Of a DNA stretch of 39,174 bases, positions 8,854-16,992 are shown one piece after another. A program made the position numbers and the translations under genes. Under the pieces are notes generated by a model, which had not been told where the DNA came from, ran no database searches, and saw nothing but the letters and a program-made list of their open reading frames with translations. Numbering within the stretch: position 1 is the stretch's first letter; every line of letters starts with the position of its first letter. This stretch comes from Bryobacterales bacterium (GTDB lineage Bacteria; Acidobacteriota; Terriglobia; Bryobacterales; Bryobacteraceae), in the NCBI GenBank assembly GCA_025463005.1, contig JAOAPR010000016.1, forward strand, positions 1 through 39,174, written 5' to 3'.

Positions 8854-9134
8854 TTTGGCCCGCCATCATCCGCGGAACTTCCCGCAAAGACTGTCTTTCC
8901 GCCAGCGAGTGTCACCAGGCGGGCGTTGCCGTGAATCGATCCGTCGGTCGGGGGCCTGGGGTCCTTGGCGAGATCGACGTAGATATAGGCGTGCGGGTTC
9001 AACCACGCCAGTTTGGCTACCACTCCCTGCACGTTGACCGGCTTGTCCGCGTCGTACTCTGCTGAGAACGAATGGTGCGCGACGGCCGGAGTCATTGTGA
9101 TGAGCAGCGCCACGGCAGCAGCGGGCCGGCTCAT
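8850..9134 (-). CDS. DUF6152 family secreted protein, internally short
   Basis: A 94-residue exported protein. The start ATG at 9134 is chosen because AAGGAG lies nine bases upstream; an earlier ATG at 9161 lacks a good site. A short signal peptide (MSRPAAAVALLITMTPAVA) leads directly into HHSFSAEYD, the hallmark N-terminus of DUF6152, followed by the expected LAWLNPHAYIYVDL. From memory, family members then have about 35-40 residues (a W-x-LE-x-GSP region) before the end. Here the protein jumps to the terminal NARLVTLAGGKTVFAGSS, so the centre seems to be missing while the frame is kept. Its stop overlaps the next ATG (ATGA at 8850-8853), coupling it to the frameshifted gene. The family has no established function. 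Confidence 0.75.
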   Translation of the reverse strand: MSRPAAAVALLITMTPAVAHHSFSAEYDADKPVNVQGVVAKLAWLNPHAYIYVDLAKDPRPPTDGSIHGNARLVTLAGGKTVFAGSSADDGGPK

Positions 9135-9176
9135 AAGAATGGTCTCCTTAGGGGTCGGCAACGCTTCGCACGAAGA

Positions 9177-9206
9177 GGATTAGCATGCCTAAACGGCTTA
9201 TATCAA
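9177..9206 (-). promoter_or_regulatory. Possible promoter for the DUF6152 gene
   Basis: On the minus strand, TTGATA (9201-9206) and TAATCC (9177-9182) are 18 bases apart, placing a start near 9170 and a leader of roughly 35 bases that contains AAGGAG. The facing gene has only a lone -10-like TATACT at 9225-9230 in the same divergent region (9135-9259), without a clear -35. Confidence 0.3.
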
Positions 9207-9259
9207 GGCTCTTTCGAGAAGGCGTATACTAGGGCTGTCTGCAAGTCGGAGGCGTGATT

Positions 9260-11233
9260 ATGAAACGTCTTGCACTGGCGCTCACCGCAGCGGCCCTCTT
9301 ATTTGCCCTGCCGGGCGTCGTGCCCGGAGGCACCAAGGCCGGCGGGCGCTTCGATAGTAAACTTACCAAAGACCAACGAATCCTTCAGGTCCTGAACCGG
9401 CTGACGTTCGGACCGCGGCCGGGCGATATCGAAGAGGTTCGCCGGATGGGCGTCGAGAAGTGGGTTGATCTGCAACTCCATCCGGAACGGATTCCCGAAA
9501 ACCCGGTTCTGGAGACGAAACTGAAACCGCTGGAGACTCTTCGGATGGACCCGGCGGCAATCATCGCGCAATATCCACAAGTGAACCCTGCTTTGGTCTT
9601 TCGGCCGACTCCGCTGAATGAGCTGCTGTCGCAAGATCAGATCCGGCGAGTCATGAACGGTACGGCCGAGGAGCGCCAGGCTGCGCTCGGGACTCTCGAT
9701 TCCGACAAGCGCCGACAGGTTTTGGCCGTGATCGCGCCGCAGCAACTGGCCGGGACGCCTGAGTTGCAAAAAGAAGCTGAGGCGGCTCGCCAGCAGCAGC
9801 AAACGGAGCGACAGAAGCAGATCCGCAAAATCATGCCGCCGCTCAATGACCTTTTGACGCAAGACCAGATGGACTTGGCGCTGCGAGGCGATCCGGAGCA
9901 GCTTGGCGGGCTGCTTGATTCCTTTGATTCGACAAAACGCGAGCAGGTAGCCGGCGCGCTGCCGCCGCAGAGGCTCGCGGGATTTCCGGAATTGCGCAGG
10001 ATGGGTTTGCGCGCGCGCCAGCCGCAACAGGTAGTGAGTGGCGATCTCAAGGAAGGCAAAGTTCTGCGCGCGCTCTATTCGAATCGCGAATTGGAAGAAG
10101 TGCTGGTCGACTTTTGGTTCAACCACTTTAATGTATTTGAAGGGAAGAACGCGCCTCCCAATGGCTCTCTTAGAATGCTGCTCGCCAGCTATGAACGAGA
10201 TGCGATTCGCCCCCACGTGCTCGGCAAATTTAAAGATTTGTTGCTGGCGACGGCCCGACATCCGGCGATGCTGTACTACCTGGACAACTGGCAGTCGATC
10301 ACGCCGAACGCGTTGGATGCCTTCCAGGTAGGACCGTTTGCCACCGGACCCAACTTCAGCCAGATGTTCGGGCGGCAAGCAAAAGGGATCAACGAGAACT
10401 ACGGCCGCGAGTTGATGGAGCTGCACACGCTCGGCGTGAATGGCGGCTATACCCAGCAGGACGTGATCGCCGTGGCCCGCTGCTTCACCGGCTGGACCAT
10501 TCGCCAGCCTGCTACCAAGCCCGAGTTCGTGTTTGCCGGCTTTATGCACGATACCGGAGAAAAAACCGTTCTCGGTCACAAAATTCCGGCCGGCGGCGGG
10601 GAGCAGGATGGATTGCAGGTCATCGACATTCTGGCACGGCATCCTTCAACAGCTAAGTTTATTTCAAAGGAGCTCGCCCAGCGCTTCGTTGCCGATGATC
10701 CTCCGCAGTCTCTGGTCAATCGCATGGCCCAGACCTTCACCAAAACCGATGGCGACCTGCGCGCGGTGCTGCAAACAATGTTCAGCTCGCCGGAGTTCTT
10801 CTCTGAAGGCGCCTGGCAGACGAAGGTGAAATCTCCCTTTGAAATGGTGGTGAGTGCGGTCCGAGCCACCGGAGGCGAGGTGACCGATACACTCACGCTC
10901 GCGCAGAGGATCGGCGACCTGGGTGAGCCGCTCTACAACAAGCTGGAGCCGACCGGGTATGCCAACACTGGTGAAGGCTGGCTCAATACGGCGAACCTGC
11001 TGGGGCGCATGAATTTCGCCACGGCTCTGGGTTCCGGTCAGATTGCGGGCGTGAAGCTCAACAGCTCACAGTTGGAGGGCAAGGATGCCGCGGCCATCGC
11101 CCGCGAGGTGCTGGGACGCCCGGCTTCCGAGCAGACATTGGATGCTCTCGCAAAGGGCTTGCAAGGCAAGGAGCAGACGGCTAAAGCCGTGGAGAGCCTG
11201 GTTATGAGTTCGCCGGATTTTCAACGGAGGTGA
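9260..11233 (+). CDS. DUF1800 domain protein with internal duplicated segment
   Basis: A 657-residue exported DUF1800 protein. The ATG at 9260 is preferred over the in-frame GTG at 9254 because GGAGG sits seven bases before it. A signal peptide (MKRLALALTAAALLFALPG) is followed by the family's opening, VLNRLTFGPRPGDIEEVRRMG, and later VDFWFNHFNVF, YGRELMELHTLGVNGGYTQ and FTGWTI. Between residues about 119 and 247 there is an insertion built from two related units. Each reads LN(E/D)LL(S/T)QDQ..., then a D-S-(D/T)-K-R-(R/E)-Q-V segment, then P-Q-(Q/R)-LAG-x-PEL. They are joined by a Gln-rich linker. DUF1800 proteins are usually encoded beside DUF1501 proteins, as here (4 bp gap). The biochemical role of the pair is not established. 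Confidence 0.9.
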   Translation: MKRLALALTAAALLFALPGVVPGGTKAGGRFDSKLTKDQRILQVLNRLTFGPRPGDIEEVRRMGVEKWVDLQLHPERIPENPVLETKLKPLETLRMDPAAIIAQYPQVNPALVFRPTPLNELLSQDQIRRVMNGTAEERQAALGTLDSDKRRQVLAVIAPQQLAGTPELQKEAEAARQQQQTERQKQIRKIMPPLNDLLTQDQMDLALRGDPEQLGGLLDSFDSTKREQVAGALPPQRLAGFPELRRMGLRARQPQQVVSGDLKEGKVLRALYSNRELEEVLVDFWFNHFNVFEGKNAPPNGSLRMLLASYERDAIRPHVLGKFKDLLLATARHPAMLYYLDNWQSITPNALDAFQVGPFATGPNFSQMFGRQAKGINENYGRELMELHTLGVNGGYTQQDVIAVARCFTGWTIRQPATKPEFVFAGFMHDTGEKTVLGHKIPAGGGEQDGLQVIDILARHPSTAKFISKELAQRFVADDPPQSLVNRMAQTFTKTDGDLRAVLQTMFSSPEFFSEGAWQTKVKSPFEMVVSAVRATGGEVTDTLTLAQRIGDLGEPLYNKLEPTGYANTGEGWLNTANLLGRMNFATALGSGQIAGVKLNSSQLEGKDAAAIAREVLGRPASEQTLDALAKGLQGKEQTAKAVESLVMSSPDFQRR

Positions 11234-11237
11234 TCGT

Positions 11238-12479
11238 ATGCTGACGCGTCGAGTATTTCTGCGTGGCTCGGCCATGGTGATGGCGGGTGTGGGAGCGGCG
11301 CCTTCGTGGCTGGCCCGGGCCGCCGAAGGAGCGGGCGGAAAGCGCAAGATCCTGGTGGCGATCTTCCAGCGTGGCGCGGCCGATGGCCTGAATGTCGTTG
11401 TGCCGTTCGCCGACAAGCGCTATTACGAATTGCGCCCGACCATCGGCATACCGGCCCCGGGCGGACCGGCCGGACCGAACGGATTAGCGAGTGCGATCGA
11501 TCTGGACGGACGCTTCGCCTTGAATCCCGCCTTGCAGCCGCTCAAGGCTCTGTGGGACAAGCAGCAACTCGCGATCGTGGAGGCCACCGGGTCGCCCGAT
11601 CCGACGCGATCGCATTTCGATGCGCAGGATCAGATGGAATCGGGCACGCCTGGAAAAACCAGCAGCGATGGGTGGCTCAATCGAGCACTGACGCCGGCCG
11701 GACCGGACACTTCACCGGTGCGGGCGATCGCCGTGGGGGCGCAGCTTCCTCGCACCATGCGCGGAAATCGCTCCGCCGTGGCTGTGAATGATGCGCAACA
11801 GATGCAGGCGGGAAATCAGGACACGGTCAGCATTCTCGAAAGCATGTACGCGAAGACCAGCGACGAGCGGTTGGGGCGCACCGGAAACGACGCGTTCGCG
11901 GCGATGAAGATTATCCGCTCGATCAGCCAGCAGCCTAACATTCCTGTGGGCGGTCCCTCGGGCGGCCCGCAATACGGGCAGGGCGGGGAATTGGGCCGGA
12001 GCCTGCAACAGATCGCGCGGCTGATCAAAGCGGATGTTGGCGTTGAAGCCGCCTTCGCCGAGATCGGCGGCTGGGATCATCACGGGAATGAGAATCCGCA
12101 ACTTTCGAACCTGCTGCGACAGTTCGGCAGCGCGCTGGCGGCGTTCTCGCAGGACATGGGCGACCGCATGGAGGATATTGTGGTCGTTACGATGTCGGAA
12201 TTCGGGCGCACGGCGCAGGAGAACGGCAACGGCGGCACGGATCACGGCCACGGAGACGTGATGATGGTGCTGGGCGGGCCGGTTCGCGGCGGCAAAGTTT
12301 ACGGCCAGTGGCCGGGGCTCGAAAAAGAGCAACTCTTCGAAGGCCGCGATCTGGCGGTGACCACGGACTATCGCGCCGTGCTCGGCGAGCTGGTCAGCGG
12401 ACACCTGGGGCAAAAGAACCTGGCGCAGGTTTTCCCTGGTTATCAGCCTGGCGAGTCGCTGGGGTTGCTCCGCGGGTGA
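11238..12479 (+). CDS. DUF1501 domain protein, Tat-exported
   Basis: A 413-residue DUF1501 protein, which belongs to the alkaline-phosphatase/sulfatase superfamily. The N-terminus TRRVFLRGSAMVMAG is a twin-arginine signal with LARAA as a plausible cleavage site. Family segments are FQRGAADGLNVVVPF, SHFDAQDQMESGTPG, GGWDHHGNE, VVTMSEFGRTAQENG and TDHGHGDVMMVLGG. The acidic and histidine residues in these segments occupy the metal-ligand positions of the superfamily, but no substrate is known to me. GGAGG lies just before the ATG, and only four bases separate it from the DUF1800 stop, so the two are one operon. A His/Asp-rich site and Tat export suggest a metalloprotein folded before export. 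Confidence 0.9.
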   Translation: MLTRRVFLRGSAMVMAGVGAAPSWLARAAEGAGGKRKILVAIFQRGAADGLNVVVPFADKRYYELRPTIGIPAPGGPAGPNGLASAIDLDGRFALNPALQPLKALWDKQQLAIVEATGSPDPTRSHFDAQDQMESGTPGKTSSDGWLNRALTPAGPDTSPVRAIAVGAQLPRTMRGNRSAVAVNDAQQMQAGNQDTVSILESMYAKTSDERLGRTGNDAFAAMKIIRSISQQPNIPVGGPSGGPQYGQGGELGRSLQQIARLIKADVGVEAAFAEIGGWDHHGNENPQLSNLLRQFGSALAAFSQDMGDRMEDIVVVTMSEFGRTAQENGNGGTDHGHGDVMMVLGGPVRGGKVYGQWPGLEKEQLFEGRDLAVTTDYRAVLGELVSGHLGQKNLAQVFPGYQPGESLGLLRG

Positions 12480-12520
12480 CGCGGTTTACGTGGCCGGGCG
12501 TGCCTGGATTAATCTCCGGG

Positions 12521-13747
12521 TTACGAGTTTCCGAAGCGCCAAATTGTCCGGCTGGAGAAGGTCGCGCCGGCTTTGAGCAGCGTGGAGGGAAACTCCGGAC
12601 GATTGGGGGAATCAGGGAAATGTTGCGTCTCCAGGCAGAGTCCTGAGCGGGGTCCATATCGCTGGCCCGCTTTTCCTGCGACGTCCGTCAAGTAATTTCC
12701 TGAGTAGAACTGGATTCCCGGCTCGGCAGTGTGGATCTCCAGCATTCGGCCGCTGGTTGGCTCCACAACGCGAGCGGCTAATTCCATGCCATCGCCCGTC
12801 CGGTTGAGTATCCAGTTGTGATCGTAGCCGAGGCCGATCTTTAACTGTTCGTCCGATGTGTTATCGATGTTCGTACCGATAGGTATCGGGCTGCGGAAGT
12901 CGAAAGGCGTGCCGGAAACATAGCGCATTTCGCCGGTGGGGATCAGTCCGGGGTCCACCGGAGTGAAGCGATTCGCATTGAGCATCAAAACGTGCCGCCG
13001 AACATCTCCGCGTCCCGCTCCGGCCAGGTTGAAATACGGATGCGCTGTCAGATTGATCGGCGTGTCCTGGTCGGCTGTGGCGTGGAAAGCAAGCTCCAGC
13101 GCGTTTTCATCAGACAGGCTGTAATCGGCGTGAACGAGCAGATTTCCGGGAAATCCGGCTTCACCGTGCGGGCTGCTGTAGGTAAGTCGAAGCCTCCCAT
13201 CCGTCAACTCTTCAGGGGTCCAGACACGCCGATCGAATCCATCGCCGCCATGGAGGGAGTGCTGGCCGTCGTTTTTTCGCAGCGTGTATTGGACTCCGTT
13301 GAGCTGGAAGCGCGCGTCTCCGATCCGATTTGCATAACGGCCGATAAGTCCGCCGAAGAACCATTGGGGCTCGGCCATATACTCATGGATTGTGTCGAAA
13401 CCCAGCAGGATATCTTCGAAGACGCCATTCCGGTCGGGTGTCCTCAGGGACATCAGAATGCCGCCATAATTCGTGATCCGGGCTTCGAGGCCGTTCCGGT
13501 TCGTGAGCGTGAACACGAAAAGCGCTTGACCATTACGTTCCGTGACGCACTCTTTGGTCACAACTATATTGTGCCCTCCACGCGCCTCTTCAGGTTCCCG
13601 TTTTCGATACCCTGGACAGCTCAAGACCGGCAGGCGCGGGTACTTCGGAAAATGTGGATCCGTCGCGGACAAACGGCAAAGATAAAAGACGCTGCCCCGG
13701 TCTGAGCGAATGACCCGCGCATGCGCACAATCGGAGCAAAGCCCCAC
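12521..13747 (-). CDS. Aldose 1-epimerase with in-frame N-terminal four-Cys segment
   Basis: The C-terminal about 346 residues are a galactose mutarotase that interconverts sugar anomers: GRYANRIG, SLHGG, the His-containing HPYFNLAG and the catalytic-Glu segment LETQHFPDSPN are all present. Upstream and in the same frame, with no stop, lie about 60 residues with four cysteines: CSDCAHARVIRSDRG, FYLCRLS, then FPKYPRLPVLSCPGY. This resembles free-standing small proteins I associate with Acidobacteria and may bind a metal. Either the protein is a fusion starting at GTG 13747, or the epimerase starts separately at GTG 13561 with GGAGGG 12 bases upstream. An ATG at 13816 would overlap the next gene and is less likely. 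No signal peptide. The epimerase call is firm; the fusion is open. Confidence 0.85.
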   Translation of the reverse strand: MGLCSDCAHARVIRSDRGSVFYLCRLSATDPHFPKYPRLPVLSCPGYRKREPEEARGGHNIVVTKECVTERNGQALFVFTLTNRNGLEARITNYGGILMSLRTPDRNGVFEDILLGFDTIHEYMAEPQWFFGGLIGRYANRIGDARFQLNGVQYTLRKNDGQHSLHGGDGFDRRVWTPEELTDGRLRLTYSSPHGEAGFPGNLLVHADYSLSDENALELAFHATADQDTPINLTAHPYFNLAGAGRGDVRRHVLMLNANRFTPVDPGLIPTGEMRYVSGTPFDFRSPIPIGTNIDNTSDEQLKIGLGYDHNWILNRTGDGMELAARVVEPTSGRMLEIHTAEPGIQFYSGNYLTDVAGKAGQRYGPRSGLCLETQHFPDSPNRPEFPSTLLKAGATFSSRTIWRFGNS

Positions 13748-13779
13748 TGATTCTGAGTTGGGAGGTGCTTCGCTCGTAG

Positions 13780-14046
13780 TTAGGCTGCGGCTGCGCTGGC
13801 TTTCCGGGACGCCCATCGCTTCCGTTGTGCTTCCGCCATGCGTTTTCGTGTGGCTGCGCTGAACCGGCGTTTTTTCTTGGGCTCAAGGATCGGAGCACCA
13901 GTTGCCTTCGCGGTTGCCATCCACTTGGGGGGCCGGCCGCGGCGTTTTCCCAGGCTGCCGGCGGCAAGCCGTTCGATGGTTAAAATCGCCTCCTCGAGGC
14001 GTTCTTTCTCGGAGCGCAGCTCCGCGAGAATCCTGTGGATATCCAT
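13780..14046 (-). CDS. Small basic coiled-coil protein
   Basis: An 88-residue protein. Residues 1-30 (ILAELRSEKERLEEAILTIERLA) form a heptad-like amphipathic helix, followed by the basic GKRRGRPPKW, which resembles an AT-hook core (RGRP). The tail is very basic and Ala-rich (KKKRRF, RKRMAEAQRKRW). Similar small proteins are, in my recollection, common in Acidobacteria. The charge pattern suggests nucleic-acid binding, but this is not shown. It starts at ATG 14046 without a clear ribosome site and ends 32 bp before the preferred start of the epimerase gene on the same strand. It faces the molybdoenzyme operon across a 123-bp divergent region. Confidence 0.7.
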   Translation of the reverse strand: MDIHRILAELRSEKERLEEAILTIERLAAGSLGKRRGRPPKWMATAKATGAPILEPKKKRRFSAATRKRMAEAQRKRWASRKASAAAA

Positions 14047-14065
14047 GGCGAACCAGTATTACACG

Positions 14066-14109
14066 ATTTGTCATTACAGAATTTGTCCCGACTTGTCCAC
14101 GAGACAAAT
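14066..14109. promoter_or_regulatory. Cluster of ATTTGTC half-sites in divergent region
   Basis: The 123-bp gap between the coiled-coil gene and the molybdoenzyme operon holds ATTTGTC at 14066-14072 and 14081-14087 (15 bp apart), a third TTGTC at 14093-14097, and an inverted GACAAAT at 14103-14109. The last two form TTGTC-N5-GACAA. Such ordered half-sites suggest an operator for a regulator that is not encoded in this window. TATTAT near 14130 could be a -10 for the operon, but no matching -35 is clear. Confidence 0.35.
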
Positions 14110-14169
14110 GCGGCCTTGCGCCGGCGATATTATGTGTCAACATTGGAGGTTGTAAATGGGGAGGGCACG

Positions 14170-16992
14170 ATGAAGAAAACCGAGACCCGGAAGAAAAAGC
14201 ACACCTCCCGCCGCGAATTCCTCGAGAGCACCGGCGCGGTGCTGGTGGCGGCCACTGCGGTGCCCGCGATTCAGGCTCAGACTTCCGAGACGCAGGGCTC
14301 GCCGGCGCCGGCCGCGCCTCGGACCGCGATCCGGCTGCATGTTAATGGCTCCAACCAGCGAATTGAGGTGGAAGATCGCTGGACGCTGGCGGAGCTTTTG
14401 CGCGATCACCTGAAGCTCACCGGCACCAAGATCGGATGCGATCGCGGCGAATGTGGAGCGTGCACGGTGCTGGTGGATGGCAAGCCTGCCTACTCCTGCA
14501 GCCAGCTCGCGGTGTGGATGGATGGGCGGTCGGTCGAAACCGTCGAATCGCTGGCGCAGGGCGGCAAGCTCCATCCACTGCAGAAATCGTTCATGGAACA
14601 CGACGCTCCGCAGTGCGGATTCTGCACGTCGGGTCAGTTGATGAGCGCCCGCGCTCTGCTGGCGCGCAATCCGCATCCCACTGCTCAAGAGGTACAGGCA
14701 GCGTTGACCGGCAATTTGTGCCGCTGTTCGAACTACAACCGTTACGTCGCAGCGACGGTGGCCGCGGGCGCCGGCAACGAGGGACGTTCGCTCCAGAGCG
14801 TGTCGCGAAGCGCTGCGCTCGGGGCTTCTCTGCCGACGCTCAAGACGGTGGGCCAGCCGACCACCCGCATCGACGCGCGGGAACGCGTCAGCGGCAAGGC
14901 AACCTATTCAGGCGATGTGCAACTCCCCGGCATGCTGTATGCGCGCGTGCTTCGGAGCCCGCACCCGCATGCGCGAATCCGCAAAATCGACGCGTCCCAG
15001 GCGCTCGCCATGCCCGGCGTCAAGGCAATAGTCTCGCATGAGAATTGCAAGTTCGTGTGGGGAGCTGGCGGAGTCGCCGGAGGGGTGCAGTACAACGATC
15101 AGATCAAGAAGATCACCAAGCAGCGCAGGTATGCGTTCAACAATCCTGTGCGCTTCGCCGGCGATCCGGTGGCGGCCGTCGCGGCGGTGGATCGGCACAC
15201 GGCCGAGGAGGCACTGCGGCGGATCGAAGTCGACTACGAGGTGCTGCCGTTTGTGCTCGATCCGGAAGAGGCGATGAAACCTGGCGCTGTACAGATCTGG
15301 CCCGAGGGCAACGTCTCGCTCGATAACCAGAACGAAGCGAAGCCCATGACGCAGCAGCGCGGCAAGGTCGAGGACGGCTTCCGCACGGCCGATCACGTTT
15401 TCGAGGATCGCTACACCACGGCGTTCGTGCACAACGCACAAATGGAACCGCGCACCTGTGTAGCCATGTGGGAGGGCGACAAGCTGACCATGTACACCCC
15501 GACTGGGGGCATCGCCAACTGCCAGAACGATATCGCGCGCGATCTGGAAATTCCGACCGACAAAGTGCGTGTCATCTGCCAATACATGGGCGGCAATTTC
15601 GGGAACAAGAACCAGAATCAGGATTCGGACCTGATCGCGGCCACGCTCGCGAAGCAGGCCGGTGCGCCGGTGAAGCTTGAATTCTCACGCAAGGAAGATT
15701 TCATCGGCATGCACGGGCGTTGGCCGACCATTCAGTATTACAAGGTCGGCGTCAACCGCGACGGAACGCTACAGTCGATTCAACTTCGCGGATACAGCGG
15801 CATGGGCCCGTACCGGAAGAATTCGGGACGAATGGGCGGGATCGAGATCTACCAATGCCCCAACATCGAAAGCGTGATTTATCCGGTCTACACCAATAAG
15901 ACCGTTTCCGGGAACTTCCGGGGCCCCGAATTTCCGCAAGGCTTCTTCGGCATCCAGTCCATGATGGATGACGTCGCGTACAAGATGAACATGGACCCGG
16001 TCGATTTCGTGCTGAAGAACATGACGCGCAAGGCCAACGACCAGGTGGACTACACCAATTACAGCCTGGACGAGTGTATCCGCCGCGGCGTCGAAGCGTT
16101 CGATTGGAAGACGCGATGGCGTCCCAAGCCGGGTTCGGATCCAGGTCCGATCAAGCGTGGCGCCGGCATGTCGTTCATGGCATTTCGGTCCGGTGTAGGC
16201 CGCAGCAACGCGATTATTCAGCTCGACGGCAACGGTCAGTACTGGGTCCGCGTGGGCGTAACCGATGTCGGCGCGGGCGCCAAGACCACCATGGGCTTGA
16301 TCGCGGCGGAAGCCTTGGACGTACCCCTTTCGCAGATCAACGTGGTGTGGGGCGACACCGATCGCTGTCCCTATTCCGTAGGCGAATCCGGCAGCCGCAC
16401 TACCATCATGACCGGAACCGCCGTGATCGAAGCCGCGCGCGATCTGAAGCGCCAAATTGCCGCAAAGGGAATGCCGAAAGGGAGCGATGTTCTCACGGCG
16501 TCCGCCAATCCGAACCCGACCGTGGAAGGAGGCAAGGTGCGCGCGACCTACGGCGCGCATTTCGTTGACGTCGAGGTGGATACGGAGACGGGCCGGGTGC
16601 GCGTGCTCAAGTATCTGGCGGTCCACGATTGCGGGCGCATCATGAATCCTTTATCGGCCACCGGCCAGATCAAGGGTGGCGCGACCATGGGCATCGGAAT
16701 GGCGCTGCATGAAGAATTGCTGTACGACCCGCGCAGCGGCCAGGCCTTGACCCCCGGCTACTACGGTCATCGCGTACTGACGCATCGCGACGCGCCCGAA
16801 ATCGAAGTGATCTTTCTCGAAAGCGACGACGGCTATGGCGCTTTCGGCTCGAAGAGCATGGGCGAATCGAGCAAAGTTCCTGCGGTGGCCGCGGTGGGCA
16901 ATGCGATCTTCAATGCGATCGGCCGCCGTATGAAGGATCTGCCGATAACCCGGAGCCGAATCATAGTGGCCCTTTCAGGAGAACGCGCATGA
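14170..16992 (+). CDS. Tat-exported fused [2Fe-2S]/molybdopterin subunit, xanthine dehydrogenase family (PaoA-PaoC-like)
   Basis: A 940-residue molybdenum hydroxylase in which two normally separate subunits are one chain. The ATG at 14170 follows GGGAGGG; an in-frame ATG at 14035 is less likely. A twin-arginine signal (SRREFLESTGAV, residues 13-24) directs export. Residues about 53-200 form the iron-sulfur part: Cys90, 95, 98 and 110 (plant-type cluster) and Cys149, 152, 184 and 186 (second cluster). From about residue 220 the molybdopterin part follows, starting DARERVSGKATYSGDV, with GGNFGNKNQNQ and ESGSRTTIMTGTAV. Glu899 in SMGESSKVP is at the position of the catalytic Glu. With the next gene this resembles E. 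coli periplasmic aldehyde oxidoreductase PaoABC, which has a Tat signal on PaoA. The substrate is inferred to be an aldehyde or N-heterocycle. Confidence 0.9.
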   Translation: MKKTETRKKKHTSRREFLESTGAVLVAATAVPAIQAQTSETQGSPAPAAPRTAIRLHVNGSNQRIEVEDRWTLAELLRDHLKLTGTKIGCDRGECGACTVLVDGKPAYSCSQLAVWMDGRSVETVESLAQGGKLHPLQKSFMEHDAPQCGFCTSGQLMSARALLARNPHPTAQEVQAALTGNLCRCSNYNRYVAATVAAGAGNEGRSLQSVSRSAALGASLPTLKTVGQPTTRIDARERVSGKATYSGDVQLPGMLYARVLRSPHPHARIRKIDASQALAMPGVKAIVSHENCKFVWGAGGVAGGVQYNDQIKKITKQRRYAFNNPVRFAGDPVAAVAAVDRHTAEEALRRIEVDYEVLPFVLDPEEAMKPGAVQIWPEGNVSLDNQNEAKPMTQQRGKVEDGFRTADHVFEDRYTTAFVHNAQMEPRTCVAMWEGDKLTMYTPTGGIANCQNDIARDLEIPTDKVRVICQYMGGNFGNKNQNQDSDLIAATLAKQAGAPVKLEFSRKEDFIGMHGRWPTIQYYKVGVNRDGTLQSIQLRGYSGMGPYRKNSGRMGGIEIYQCPNIESVIYPVYTNKTVSGNFRGPEFPQGFFGIQSMMDDVAYKMNMDPVDFVLKNMTRKANDQVDYTNYSLDECIRRGVEAFDWKTRWRPKPGSDPGPIKRGAGMSFMAFRSGVGRSNAIIQLDGNGQYWVRVGVTDVGAGAKTTMGLIAAEALDVPLSQINVVWGDTDRCPYSVGESGSRTTIMTGTAVIEAARDLKRQIAAKGMPKGSDVLTASANPNPTVEGGKVRATYGAHFVDVEVDTETGRVRVLKYLAVHDCGRIMNPLSATGQIKGGATMGIGMALHEELLYDPRSGQALTPGYYGHRVLTHRDAPEIEVIFLESDDGYGAFGSKSMGESSKVPAVAAVGNAIFNAIGRRMKDLPITRSRIIVALSGERA

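Noticed and set aside
9299-10642. Leftward ORF of 447 codons opposite the DUF1800 gene
   Set aside because: Shadow frame of a clearly recognised gene; composition is Arg/Gln/His rich and no domain is visible.
12480-12520. Terminator between the DUF1501 gene and the convergent epimerase gene
   Set aside because: The 41-bp gap has GC-rich partial complementarity but no clean stem with a T-run on either strand.
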